A stretch of 64,000 nt of DNA from Chitinophagales bacterium (GTDB taxonomy: Bacteria; Bacteroidota; Bacteroidia; Chitinophagales; UBA2359): contig JAHDFD010000003.1 of the NCBI GenBank assembly GCA_020628375.1, positions 124,001 through 188,000 on the forward strand, read 5' to 3'. The number at the start of each line of letters is the position of its first letter. Within the stretch, counting starts at the first letter, position 1. The translations under genes were made by a program, and so were the position numbers. The notes below the pieces were generated by a model, which was not told the DNA's origin, did not search any database, and saw only the letters and a list, made by a program, of their open reading frames with translations. Positions 27,913 to 39,109 of the stretch are shown in pieces.

Positions 27913-28884
27913 ATGAACCATTCAATTTCCAACTTCATAGAAAATCACTATAAGCACTTTAACGCCGCCAGTTTAGTAGATTCTGCTAAAGCCTACAAGC
28001 AACAAATTTTGCAAGGAAATAAAATGATGATAACCCTGGCAGGTGCAATGAGTACGGCAGAAATTGGTAAGTCATTAGCTGAAATGATACGCCAAGATAA
28101 AGTGCATATTATAAGTTGTACTGGCGCCAATTTAGAAGAAGATGTATTTAATTTAGTAGCACATAATAGCTACAAACGCATTCCAAATTACAGAGATTTA
28201 TCGGCAAAAGATGAAGCAATTTTGTTGGAGCAACATTACAATAGAGTTACCGATACTTGTATTCCAGAGGAAGAAGCAATGCGAAATATTGAAGAACATT
28301 TGTTTGATGTTTGGCAAAAAGCCGATGATGAGGGTAAAAGCCATTTTCCACACGAATATTTTTACAAAATTCTTTTGAGTGGCGAATTAAAAGAAAAGTA
28401 CCAAATTGACCCTAAAGATTCTTGGTTGTTAGCTGCGGCAGAAAAAAACATTCCGATAGTTGTTCCTGGTTGGGAAGATTCAACTTGCGGTAATTTTTTT
28501 GCTTCTTATGTTTATACAGGAATGTTGCAATCCAATATAATAAAATCCGGTATTGAATATATGGTATATTTATCAGATTGGTATTTGAAAAACAGTAAAA
28601 ATAACGGCATCGGCTTTTTTCAAATTGGTGGTGGCATTGCAGGCGATTTTCCAATTTGTGTAGTACCAATGTTACACCAAGATTTAGAATATGACAATGT
28701 ACCTGTTTGGTCTTATTTTTCTCAAATAAGCGATTCAACAACCAGTTACGGTTCATATTCAGGAGCAGTTCCCAATGAAAAAATAACATGGGGCAAACTT
28801 TCTGTTGATACTCCTAAATTTATTATAGAGTCAGATGCAAGTATTGTCGCTCCACTAATTTTTGCTTACATACTTGGGTGGTAA
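27913..28884 (+). CDS. Deoxyhypusine synthase-family protein
   Basis: 323 residues, colinear with the deoxyhypusine synthase-like proteins of Flavobacteriia (AGAMSTAEIGK near the NAD site, VPGWEDSTCGN, QIGGGIAGDFPICV, TSYGSYSGAVPNEKITWGK with the probable active lysine). Bacteria lack eIF5A, and the bacterial members studied make homospermidine or related polyamines with NAD. Last gene of the seven-gene operon, one base after agmatinase, so a product built on putrescine is likely. Confidence 0.9.
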   Translation: MNHSISNFIENHYKHFNAASLVDSAKAYKQQILQGNKMMITLAGAMSTAEIGKSLAEMIRQDKVHIISCTGANLEEDVFNLVAHNSYKRIPNYRDLSAKDEAILLEQHYNRVTDTCIPEEEAMRNIEEHLFDVWQKADDEGKSHFPHEYFYKILLSGELKEKYQIDPKDSWLLAAAEKNIPIVVPGWEDSTCGNFFASYVYTGMLQSNIIKSGIEYMVYLSDWYLKNSKNNGIGFFQIGGGIAGDFPICVVPMLHQDLEYDNVPVWSYFSQISDSTTSYGSYSGAVPNEKITWGKLSVDTPKFIIESDASIVAPLIFAYILGW

Positions 28885-28887
28885 TTT

Positions 28888-29265
28888 TTAGATACTTTCA
28901 TTTTTCAACAAATTTAAAATTCGTTGTAACTCTGGACGAATAGGCATTGGTTTTAACGCTGAAACATTTGCGCCTCCGGTATTTCCTGTAGGAATAACAT
29001 CAATAAAAGATTTTATCCCGCCAAAAATCAAGCGAGGAATTTGCCCGATCACTTCTTTAGTATTTTTGATCTTAATACCAAAATGTAGCATTTTCCAATG
29101 TACAAAAGTGTGAGCAAAAGGGTATGCCTGTCCAATTATATGAGCATTTTCTAAATGCTGAAATGCAAGCACGTAATCATTTTTTGAAAATGCTGATTCA
29201 AAATTGACTATTTCTTCCTCAAAGTAAGGCTTTAACACTTTAGGTAACTTAGTATTGAATTTCAT
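28888..29265 (-). CDS. DUF3703 protein
   Basis: 125 residues from the ATG at 29265. Typical DUF3703 features are HLENAHIIGQ, HTFVHWKMLHFGIK and VIPTGNTGGANVSALKPMPI. The function of the family is unknown; it often accompanies metal or sulfur resistance genes. Here it is downstream of two YeeE/YedE-type transporter genes on the same strand, and ends three bases from the convergent polyamine operon. Confidence 0.85.
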   Translation of the reverse strand: MKFNTKLPKVLKPYFEEEIVNFESAFSKNDYVLAFQHLENAHIIGQAYPFAHTFVHWKMLHFGIKIKNTKEVIGQIPRLIFGGIKSFIDVIPTGNTGGANVSALKPMPIRPELQRILNLLKNESI

Positions 29266-29371
29266 AGTATGAAGTTTTGAAACGTTAGTTAATTGAAATT
29301 TAATACAATTTGAAATATAATTTTTCGCGTAAACCATTTTCCAATTGTAAAATATTAAATTTAAAAGAATT

Positions 29372-29785
29372 CTAATGCGGTAAAATCTCTCTCAAAATAC
29401 CATAAGCGAGTGTCCCTAAAACAGCGCTTCCTATTACAATTAAGATTGGCAAATAACCATTCCCTACTAAAGTAAACATTGGTCCCGGACAAGCACCGCT
29501 TAATGCCCAGCCCAAACCAAATACAATTCCTCCTAAGAAATAACGATAAGTAGCAGGATTTTTATCTTTCAGCTGAATTATTTCACCTTCAGTATTCTTT
29601 AATTCACGACGTTTGATAAACTGCATTATTAAAATGCCAAAAGCTAAGGCTGTTCCAATAATGCCATACATGTGAAAAGCATCGAAACGGAACATTTCCT
29701 GAATTCTGTACCAAGAAATAGCTTCTGATTTGGTCATCACTATTCCGAATAAAATGCCTATGAATAAAAATTTTATGAATTTCAT
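29372..29785 (-). CDS. YeeE/YedE half-transporter (DUF6691-like)
   Basis: 137 residues, four membrane segments, with the conserved SGACPGPMFTL cysteine motif near residue 105 that in YeeE-type thiosulfate transporters contacts sulfur. It is the second half of a split transporter; the first half is encoded 12 bases upstream. Such pairs belong to BigR/ArsR-controlled reactive-sulfur operons. Confidence 0.87.
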   Translation of the reverse strand: MKFIKFLFIGILFGIVMTKSEAISWYRIQEMFRFDAFHMYGIIGTALAFGILIMQFIKRRELKNTEGEIIQLKDKNPATYRYFLGGIVFGLGWALSGACPGPMFTLVGNGYLPILIVIGSAVLGTLAYGILREILPH

Positions 29786-29797
29786 TAAAATGTAAGT

Positions 29798-30355
29798 TTA
29801 AAATATGAGTGGAAAAATCAGATAAGTCATGGTTAAGCCTCCAATGAAGAAACCAATGACTGCAATTAAAGATGGTAGTTGAAAATTCGATAGTCCGCTA
29901 ATGGCATGCCCAGAAGTGCAGCCCCCTGCCCAACGTGCACCAAATCCAACTAAAAAGCCTCCGACCACTAAAACTAAAAAGCCTTGAATCGTGGCAATAC
30001 TTTCCCAACTAAATAACTGAGCAGGTACTAAAGCCCCGTCAAAAGCAATACCCAATCCCGCTAAGTCATTTACCGTATTCTGTGACAATTGTAAGGCTTC
30101 ATTTGAATTCAAATAATTCTGTGCTATAAATCCACCCAAAATTGCTCCGAAAATAAAAACCAGATTCCAGATCTGTTTTTTCCAATCGAAATTGAAAAAA
30201 CCAATTTTTTTACCCGCTCCTCCCATTGAACAAATCGTTCTTAAATTAGAAGAAACACCAAACTCACCTCCTGCCCACAGCAGCAGAAACATCACAAAAG
30301 CTATAACAGGTCCTGAAACGTACCATGCCCAGGGTTGACTTATATATTCTATCAT
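29798..30355 (-). CDS. YeeE/YedE-family sulfur transporter half
   Basis: 185 residues, about five membrane segments, with two sulfur-handling cysteine motifs (NLRTICSMGG and RWAGGCTSGHAISGLS). This half pairs with the product of the gene 12 bases downstream. Together they probably move thiosulfate or another sulfane-sulfur species across the inner membrane, consistent with the persulfide dioxygenase and TauE genes upstream. Confidence 0.88.
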   Translation of the reverse strand: MIEYISQPWAWYVSGPVIAFVMFLLLWAGGEFGVSSNLRTICSMGGAGKKIGFFNFDWKKQIWNLVFIFGAILGGFIAQNYLNSNEALQLSQNTVNDLAGLGIAFDGALVPAQLFSWESIATIQGFLVLVVGGFLVGFGARWAGGCTSGHAISGLSNFQLPSLIAVIGFFIGGLTMTYLIFPLIF

Positions 30356-30456
30356 AATTATTTTTTAAATGAATACTTTAATACTTATTCTTATATTCAA
30401 ATGTTTTAACAAAGGTTGCTATAATGTTAGATTATTAAATTTTAAATTTTTGTTTG

Positions 30457-31104
30457 TTATTGTGCGGTAATAATGTATTGATATTCCAGTAGTTCCATTT
30501 CTTTTTTAAAGCTAGTAAAACCTGCTTTTTTCAGTTCTTCGACTACTTCATCAGCACTAACCTTATAGCGCATTGGTGGTCCGTGTTCTAATTCTTTTTT
30601 AAAGAAATCAATAACGATCAATGTTCCATTTGGTTTCAAGCCTTTTTTCACTTTGCTGAAATAATTAACTCTTTCATCTATGTGGTGATAAGTGTTTACA
30701 ATAAGTGCTTTTTCAACTTCAGCGTTTTTCAAATTTGGTGAATCGTAAGGAACTTTTCGAAGTTCCACAGGATATTGAAACTGTAAAGTATCCATTTTTT
30801 CTTTCATGTAATTCAAAAAACGATCATCCACATCGGCAGCAATCACTTTAGCACCCTTTTCGGCTAATCGAAAAGTAAAATAACCTGTGCCTGCTCCAAT
30901 GTCTATTATCGTTTGGTCGCTTACATCACCAATATATTCCATTACTTTTTTAGGCTTTTGGTATGCAGTTCTTTCTTTTCCTTCAAAGCGTTCTACCAAG
31001 CTATTAAAACCAAAACTATTCATAAAATCGTTGGCGGTTTCACAACTTTGTACAAGCATAACAAAAAGCAATAATAATGAAATCAGACAGCTATTTTTTA
31101 CCAT
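30457..31104 (-). CDS. Lipoprotein-like class I SAM-dependent methyltransferase
   Basis: 215 residues. A lipoprotein signal with lipobox cysteine (VMLVQSC, about residue 20) precedes a Rossmann methyltransferase domain: IIDIGAGTGYFTFRLAEKGA (motif I), VIAADVDDRF, and IVNTYHHID. A methyltransferase tethered in the periplasm is odd because S-adenosylmethionine is cytoplasmic; the anchor may face the cytosol or the signal may be an uncleaved anchor. It lies between katG and the sulfur transporter genes. The substrate is unknown. Confidence 0.8.
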   Translation of the reverse strand: MVKNSCLISLLLLFVMLVQSCETANDFMNSFGFNSLVERFEGKERTAYQKPKKVMEYIGDVSDQTIIDIGAGTGYFTFRLAEKGAKVIAADVDDRFLNYMKEKMDTLQFQYPVELRKVPYDSPNLKNAEVEKALIVNTYHHIDERVNYFSKVKKGLKPNGTLIVIDFFKKELEHGPPMRYKVSADEVVEELKKAGFTSFKKEMELLEYQYIITAQ

Positions 31105-31122
31105 CGCGAAGGTTGTTAAAAG

Positions 31123-31152
31123 AAAAGACTGTTATTGAGATCACAGTCTTTT
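31123..31152 (-). terminator. Terminator of katG
   Basis: AAAAGACTGT (31123-31132) pairs perfectly with ACAGTCTTTT (31143-31152) around ten bases; T-rich sequence follows on the minus strand. It lies 26 bases after the katG stop. Confidence 0.88.
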
Positions 31153-31177
31153 CTTGTTAGTAATTACCTAAACAAAA

Positions 31178-33367
<2,190 letters not shown>

Positions 33368-33461
33368 TTATTTGATTTAACAATTTAAAAGATTATACAA
33401 TATTATATTTTTCCTGCTAATAAAAAGAAGACACATATGTAAAACAAAACAATTTTTCATT

Positions 33462-34874
33462 CTATAAAGTTGACGGACAAACAAAGGCTGTTTTGGGAAT
33501 GTTCGTTTTTTCTATCGCTTTAAAACCTCCTTGAATATCGGTAAGGTTATGATACCCACGTGCTTTTAAAATAGATGCTGTTATAATTGAGCGGTAACCA
33601 CCTGCACAGTGTACATAAAAGTGCTCTTCTTTAGGAATTGCTGCCAAATGGTTATTCAATTCACTAAGCGGTATATTTTGTGCCGTTTTTATACGCTGAG
33701 ATAAAAACTCATTTTCCTTTCTAACATCAAGAACGAGTTTATTACTATCTTCTTTTAGAATTTTTTCAAGTTCGGTTGCATTGATTGAATCAACGGTATC
33801 AATTTCCATCTCTGCTTGCTTCCAAGCACTAAAGCCACCTTTCAAATAGCCTAAAACTTTATCGAAACCTACACGAGCTAATCGGGTTATTGCTTCTTCT
33901 TCTTTTCCTGCCGGTGCGATGAGTAATATTTTCTGATGAATATCAACGATCAACTCCCCTACCCAAGGTGCAAAGCTTCCATTTAAGCCAATAAAAATAC
34001 TATTGGGAATATGTCCTGCTGCAAATTCTTGTTGTGAACGAACATCGAGCATTAAAATATCTTCTTCATTTACCAATAGTTCAAATTCCTTCGGAGAATA
34101 TGCTCGTTTCCCTCTTTCTAAAACCGTATCAATGTGTTCGTAACCTTCTTTATTCAGCTTTACATTTAATGGGAAATAAGCAGGAGGTGGCAACAAGCCG
34201 TCGGTAACTTCTTTAATGAATTCTGCTTTGGTCATATCGGCACGTAAAGCATAATTCATTTTTTTCTGATTACCTAAGGTATCGACGGTTTCTTTCATCA
34301 TATTTTTACCACAGGCGGAACCTGCTCCGTGGGCGGGATACACGATTACATCATCGGGTAAAGGCATGATCTTATTTCGTAGGCTATCGTATGAAAAGCC
34401 TGCCAGATCTTCCATTGTTAGCTCTTCTGATTTTTGTGCTAGATCGGGACGTCCTACATCTCCTAAGAAAAGCGTATCTCCGGTAAAAATGGCGTGTTCT
34501 TTTCCTTTGGAATCCAAAATCAGGTAAGTGGTACTTTCCATTGTATGCCCAGGTGTATGCAATACTTTAATTGTAATATCTCCCAATGAAAACACTTCCT
34601 CATCTTTGGCAATGTATGCTTCAAATTTTGGATTCGCATTGGGTCCGTAAATAATTGGTGCAGCTGTTTTTTCAGACAAGCTCAAATGACCGCTTACAAA
34701 GTCAGCGTGGAAGTGGGTTTCAAAGATATATTTGATCGTATCTCCTGCTTTACTCGCCTTGTCTATATAAGGTTGTACTTCACGTAATGGATCGATGATA
34801 GCTGCTTCTCCATTACTTGAAATATAGTAAGCTCCTTGTGCTAAACAACCGGTATAAATTTGTTCTATATACAT
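33462..34874 (-). CDS. Persulfide dioxygenase-like metallo-hydrolase with two rhodanese domains
   Basis: 470 residues. The N-terminal metallo-beta-lactamase domain (1-200) has the ETHE1/Blh-type motif THFHADFVSGH and HTPGHTMES. The first rhodanese domain (about 265-360) has lost the active cysteine: the loop reads APAGKEEE. The second (about 375-465) keeps it in HCAGGYRS. This CstB/Blh-like layout oxidises persulfides to sulfite or thiosulfate. It follows the TauE gene by ten bases and precedes the transporter genes. Confidence 0.9.
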   Translation of the reverse strand: MYIEQIYTGCLAQGAYYISSNGEAAIIDPLREVQPYIDKASKAGDTIKYIFETHFHADFVSGHLSLSEKTAAPIIYGPNANPKFEAYIAKDEEVFSLGDITIKVLHTPGHTMESTTYLILDSKGKEHAIFTGDTLFLGDVGRPDLAQKSEELTMEDLAGFSYDSLRNKIMPLPDDVIVYPAHGAGSACGKNMMKETVDTLGNQKKMNYALRADMTKAEFIKEVTDGLLPPPAYFPLNVKLNKEGYEHIDTVLERGKRAYSPKEFELLVNEEDILMLDVRSQQEFAAGHIPNSIFIGLNGSFAPWVGELIVDIHQKILLIAPAGKEEEAITRLARVGFDKVLGYLKGGFSAWKQAEMEIDTVDSINATELEKILKEDSNKLVLDVRKENEFLSQRIKTAQNIPLSELNNHLAAIPKEEHFYVHCAGGYRSIITASILKARGYHNLTDIQGGFKAIEKTNIPKTAFVCPSTL

Positions 34875-34884
34875 TTTATCTTTT

Positions 34885-35679
34885 TTAATGTATTATAAAT
34901 TCTTTAGTTATTATAAAAACTGCCATTATAATTATGAAAAAACCAAATCCTTTCTGTAATATTTTTCCATCGATAAAATTATTAATAAATACACCAATGT
35001 AAATACCAGAAAGTGCAATAATTGTAAATATTCCTAAAAATTCCCAATCAATATGCATACTTAGTGCATCGCCGAGTAAAAAACCAAGAATAGATTTAAA
35101 TGCAATAATAATCAACGAGGTTCCTATGGCCTTTTTCATTTCTAAATTTGCAAACATCACTAGTGCAGGAATAATTAAAAAACCACCTCCTGCTCCGACG
35201 AATCCGGTAATACTACCGACAGTCAGTCCCTCAAGTAAAATTAAAGGATAATTATACACAACAACACCTCTTACTTCATGTTTACTTTTTGGATATAACA
35301 TATTATATGCAGCTACAATCATTAATAAGGCAAATAAACCAAACATTGCCATTCTTCTTGTAAAATAGAAATACCCAATATTAAATAACACATCTGGTAG
35401 TACTGGAACCACATAATGTCTGACTAACCAAACGCCAATTACAGCAGGAATCCCAAAAATAGTAGCAGTCTTCCAATCAACATTACCATTCTTATGCTGC
35501 TGAATTCCTCCAATTAATGCAGAAAAGCCAACAATAAAAAGAGAATAAGCTGTTGCTGTTTTTTCATCTAATAAAAAGATATACGCCAATACAGGTACGG
35601 CAAGAATTGAACCGCCTCCTCCAATTAATCCAAGTGAAATACCGATAAGTCCTGCTGCGATGAATCCAAAAACTTCCAT
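34885..35679 (-). CDS. TauE/SafE-family sulfite exporter
   Basis: 264 residues with about eight membrane segments and the paired glycine motifs of the TauE/SafE family (GISLGLIGGGGSILAVPV and GSITGFVGAGGGFLIIP). It probably exports sulfite produced by the downstream persulfide dioxygenase. It lies 58 bases from the regulator gene on the same strand and ten bases before the dioxygenase gene. Confidence 0.9.
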   Translation of the reverse strand: MEVFGFIAAGLIGISLGLIGGGGSILAVPVLAYIFLLDEKTATAYSLFIVGFSALIGGIQQHKNGNVDWKTATIFGIPAVIGVWLVRHYVVPVLPDVLFNIGYFYFTRRMAMFGLFALLMIVAAYNMLYPKSKHEVRGVVVYNYPLILLEGLTVGSITGFVGAGGGFLIIPALVMFANLEMKKAIGTSLIIIAFKSILGFLLGDALSMHIDWEFLGIFTIIALSGIYIGVFINNFIDGKILQKGFGFFIIIMAVFIITKEFIIH

Positions 35680-35737
35680 ATTTTAATATTCATTCATTTG
35701 ATAAAATATTCAAATAAATACACAAAAAAACTCAATT

Positions 35738-36046
35738 TTAAAGTTCACATTTTTTCAGACAATCAAAAATTTTCAGTATTTGCTTATTTTTGATACTGTA
35801 AAATACCTGCTTACCTTTTTTTACTGAACTAAGAATATCATTATCCTTCATTTTTGCCAAATGATGTGACATCATCGAAATCTCACAATCGATACCAATA
35901 CGTTCACAAATGGTACTTACATCCAAGGGTTCTTCTGTTTCTAAAACTTCTAAAATTTCGAGCTTTACAGGGTGCGCAATGGTTTTAAGTGTTTTAGCTG
36001 CAAACTGTAATTTTTCGATCGACAATTGACGTTTAGTCTGTTTCAT
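35738..36046 (-). CDS. ArsR-family repressor, BigR/SqrR-like
   Basis: 102 residues from the ATG at 36046. Winged helix-turn-helix of the ArsR family (VSTICERIGIDCEISMMSHH and ILSSVKKGKQVFYSI). Cysteines in the recognition region and a CLKKCEL end give a plausible Cys pair of the kind that forms a sulfur bridge in BigR and SqrR. This fits the downstream sulfur genes, which it probably represses until persulfides accumulate. The sensing mechanism is inferred from cysteine positions. Confidence 0.87.
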   Translation of the reverse strand: MKQTKRQLSIEKLQFAAKTLKTIAHPVKLEILEVLETEEPLDVSTICERIGIDCEISMMSHHLAKMKDNDILSSVKKGKQVFYSIKNKQILKIFDCLKKCEL

Positions 36047-36119
36047 AGCGCAAATATATGAATATTTTAGCATTTGTTCAAGTGTTTTTTAAAAATTTAA
36101 TTATTAAGATTGTTCTAAC

Positions 36120-36190
36120 ATGCTGTTGAGTTTCTTCAGAGACTTAAGCGAGGGAAAAGCTTGTTGGTTAGCGACCAACAAGGAGAGGGG
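36120..36190. repeat. Degenerate direct repeat left of mazEF
   Basis: Contains AAGCGAGGG, AAGCTT and the near-palindrome GTTGGTTAGCGACCAAC. It resembles 36902-36980 on the other side of mazEF over about 60 bases (same order of CATG, AAGCGAGGG, AAAGCTT, TTGGT-AGC). The toxin-antitoxin module is therefore bracketed by direct repeats. Confidence 0.6.
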
Positions 36191-36284
36191 AAATGGCATT
36201 TCTATTTTTTAAGGACTGTTACACAATAAAAACTTGCCTCTTTCGGATATACAAAGTATAATTGTGCTAATTAAAAGAATAACA

Positions 36285-36527
36285 ATGACCATAACAATTA
36301 ATAAATGGGGAAATAGTTTAGGGATCCGCATACCTAAAGACATAGCCCAAAAAGCCAATTTAAAAGCAGGAACGACTATGACCATTGGTTTAGACGATGA
36401 AGGTAAATTAATCTTAAAAGAAGCAAAAGAGTTGACCTTAGATGACTTGTGTTCAGGGGTAACACCAGAAAACAAACACGATCTCATATTTGATAATGAA
36501 GTAGGGAAAGAAAAATGGACATACTAA
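36285..36527 (+). CDS. mazE: MazE/AbrB-type antitoxin
   Basis: 80 residues from the ATG at 36285. Swapped-hairpin AbrB fold: MTITINKWGNSLGIRIP is the DNA-binding strand pair, as in MazE and ChpI. The acidic C-terminal tail should wrap the toxin. It overlaps the toxin gene by 13 bases, which couples their translation. The module lies between copies of a dispersed repeat. Confidence 0.92.
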   Translation: MTITINKWGNSLGIRIPKDIAQKANLKAGTTMTIGLDDEGKLILKEAKELTLDDLCSGVTPENKHDLIFDNEVGKEKWTY

Positions 36528-36856
36528 CGACAGCCCCCAAACGTGGAGATATAGTTTGGCTGGATTTAGACCCCAAAAAAGGAAGAGAACAAAAAGGGCA
36601 TCGACCTGTCTTAGTAATATCCCACCTACAACACAATGAAGTTTACCAACTAGCGATCATCATTCCTATCACTCGTCAAAAAAAAGGTTTCGGAATTGAA
36701 GTCCCTCTACCCAAGGATTGTTCTATTGAGGGCGTTTTATTGACCAATCAAATACAAAGCATAGATTGGAAAACAAGAAATGCGGTCTATGAAACCAATA
36801 TAGATACCGACACTTTACAATCGGTTCTAAAACGAATTGATGTTTTGATAAAATGA
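36515..36856 (+). CDS. mazF: MazF-type endoribonuclease toxin
   Basis: 113 residues, full length for MazF. PKRGDIVWLDLDPKKGREQ at the N terminus and RPVLVIS follow the PemK/MazF pattern; the conserved basic and Thr/Ser active-site region is in IPITRQKKG. It cleaves mRNA at short specific sequences; the sequence preference cannot be predicted here. Cotranslated with the antitoxin upstream. Confidence 0.93.
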   Translation: MDILTTAPKRGDIVWLDLDPKKGREQKGHRPVLVISHLQHNEVYQLAIIIPITRQKKGFGIEVPLPKDCSIEGVLLTNQIQSIDWKTRNAVYETNIDTDTLQSVLKRIDVLIK

Positions 36857-36901
36857 AGCAGTAGTGGAATAAAAGGTAAAAATAGAAAACTATGTATTGA
36901 A

Positions 36902-37310
36902 ATAGTCATGCCATGTTGCTCGAATCACTACGAAGATTCAAGCGAGGGGAAGGGAAAGCTTTTGGTCAGCAAACAAGATCGAAAAATAGTGATTTTAACG
37001 AGGGAAGAAGGCTATCAGTAAGGGTCATTCTGGTAAACACCAGAATGACATGGTTGTATAGTTCTTTCTTAACTTATGTAAGTTTCTCTTTAATAAAGCT
37101 CAATTGTGCATATATCTTCTATTCCCAAAAACTTTCATTGTTCGGTCATTTTCTGTTCTGGGAATGTCCACTCTAAGCTAGGCTTTTACAGAAGGAAAAA
37201 GACTAAATGTAAGGGTTGTAGATTCTGGTAAACACCAGAATGACGTGGTTGTATGGTTCTTCCTTAAACTCTGTAAGTTTCTCTATAACACAATTGATTA
37301 GTGATCAACA
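36902..37310. repeat. Dispersed repeat block between mazF and the type IX-secreted protein gene
   Basis: Holds the right-hand direct repeat of mazEF (36915-36980), then units of a family of about 190 bases. Each unit contains a hairpin around GATTCTGG/CCAGAAT (the first is perfect: GTCATTCTGG at 37024-37033 and CCAGAATGAC at 37040-37049; another around 37221) followed by GTAAGTTTCTCT. The same sequences recur at 39110-39830 on the other side of the neighbouring gene. No coding capacity seen. Confidence 0.8.
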
Positions 37311-37335
37311 TTGGGAGATTGAAACGTAAATTATA

Positions 37336-39000
37336 TTATTCTTTCACAAACCTTAATTCTTCGCCATTCTCGAAAATAAGTGTGTAAATACCATTGGCAA
37401 GACCAGAAATATCAATAAATGTTTCGTTCTGTGTAATACCTTTTAAATAACTTTTACCTGATAAATCGAATATTTCATATTTTATTGGTTTTGTAAATGC
37501 AGAATGTACATATAGTTCATCACTAGCTGGATTTGGACTGATCGAAAATTGTTTTTCATTAATATCAGATATCGCAACATCTTCACAATCTGCTGTTCCT
37601 GTAACTTGTAACATTTGTGAATAAACTGCGGTATCTTGACAAACAACAGCAGTTAGCTGAACTTCATAAGTACCTGCTTCACAAAACTGGTGTAATGGGT
37701 TTACCTCATTAGATGTTTTACCATCACCAAAATCCCAGATAAAATGACCACCATCTGATTGGTTTTCATAAACATTTTCACTCTCATTACTGAATTGAAT
37801 CTGTAAATTTTCTTCGTTTGGTAATTCAAAACTAAACTGTGCATTTGGTTCGGTTAGTAAACCTAAGCAGTTGGTTTTTAATAAGTAAGTGGAAACACCT
37901 GGTCCACTTTCATATCTGCCTGTGACTAATATACTACCGTCTTCTTCAATTTTCATGTCATATATATAGTCATCATCTGTACCTCCATAATATCTCTCCC
38001 AAAGTATATTTCCAAGACTATCTGATTTAACCAATCCTATATCTACATATTGCTCATAGGATGGATCAAATCTCCCCGTTCCGAATAATAAACTACCATC
38101 GTTAAATTCTCTAATTTCACTTATGATTGTATTTGGTAGAAAATCATCTAATGTGTATAAAATTTCTCCTTCTTTATCAAAAAACACTAAGTATGCATTA
38201 GGGAACTCAGCTTGATTGTTTACTTGAAAAGCACCAAGTAAATTGCCATTTTTTAATGTTGCTAAACGATCTCCCTTAAAATAATTATATCCATCTTTAG
38301 GAAGTAGGTGGGTATCTAATTCATTACCCTCTAAATCAAACTTCATTAAATAAGTATCACAATATTCATACACATCTAAATTAACATTTGGTATAGCATA
38401 AATATAATCTTCCGTTTTTGTAAATCCCCAACAATAAGCATCTTGCCCTAACCAATTATCATAGGTTTTGTAGTCAAGAGATTCTTTATTGACTAAATCT
38501 ACATAATACAATACAGGTTTTACCTTAAATTCAGGGGCTAAACGCATCATCCCGGCCAATATTTGTTTATTACTGTTTAGCTCAAAAATATCCATTATAC
38601 CCATAGGTTCATAAAAAGTGGTATCTATCAAATTCATTAAAGAATCATATTGAATAACCAGCGATTTCATGGGAGTTGGATAATTAGGTATTATATCACT
38701 AATCACATACAACCTATTATTTATTACAATTGATGCTTCGATAGAATCATCTCTATCTTCGTAATCAATTGATTCAAATTTGATAGAATCACCATATTCA
38801 TTTAAACGGTATATAAAAGTATCCCAAGTACCATCACTAGGTTTCATTACTCCACCCATTAAAAAATAATCACTTCCAAATTTTTGAACAACATCAGCAT
38901 TATTATTAAATGCAGGTGCATAAATTTTCAAAAAGTACTTTTCTTGGGCAGATAAGTTAACACTGAAAAGAAGCATCAATAGCAGTAGTAAGATTTTCAT
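37336..39000 (-). CDS. Type IX-secreted protein with PKD domain
   Basis: 554 residues. A signal peptide (LLLLLMLLFSVNLSA) is followed by a region resembling beta-propeller repeats (about 30-375), a PKD-like domain (about 385-465, HFIWDFGDGKTSNEVNP), and a C-terminal Por-type sorting domain (FSISPNPASDELYV to the end, with YEIFDLSGK and GIYTLIF). It is therefore exported by the type IX system and probably attached to or released from the cell surface. It sits alone between blocks of a dispersed repeat. The target or ligand is unknown. Confidence 0.85.
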   Translation of the reverse strand: MKILLLLLMLLFSVNLSAQEKYFLKIYAPAFNNNADVVQKFGSDYFLMGGVMKPSDGTWDTFIYRLNEYGDSIKFESIDYEDRDDSIEASIVINNRLYVISDIIPNYPTPMKSLVIQYDSLMNLIDTTFYEPMGIMDIFELNSNKQILAGMMRLAPEFKVKPVLYYVDLVNKESLDYKTYDNWLGQDAYCWGFTKTEDYIYAIPNVNLDVYEYCDTYLMKFDLEGNELDTHLLPKDGYNYFKGDRLATLKNGNLLGAFQVNNQAEFPNAYLVFFDKEGEILYTLDDFLPNTIISEIREFNDGSLLFGTGRFDPSYEQYVDIGLVKSDSLGNILWERYYGGTDDDYIYDMKIEEDGSILVTGRYESGPGVSTYLLKTNCLGLLTEPNAQFSFELPNEENLQIQFSNESENVYENQSDGGHFIWDFGDGKTSNEVNPLHQFCEAGTYEVQLTAVVCQDTAVYSQMLQVTGTADCEDVAISDINEKQFSISPNPASDELYVHSAFTKPIKYEIFDLSGKSYLKGITQNETFIDISGLANGIYTLIFENGEELRFVKE

Positions 39001-39109
39001 GCTGATAAGGTTTTAGGTTCGTGAGATGTAAAACTAATAATTCATCCGCATTTTATTATACAGCAACTCCAATAAATAAAAGAATTCATATACCCTTATT
39101 AGGGTTGAC

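Noticed and set aside
36913-37176. Plus-strand frame of 87 codons
   Set aside because: It lies entirely in dispersed repeat sequence with hairpins, and the copies at 39.1-39.8 kb do not keep the frame.
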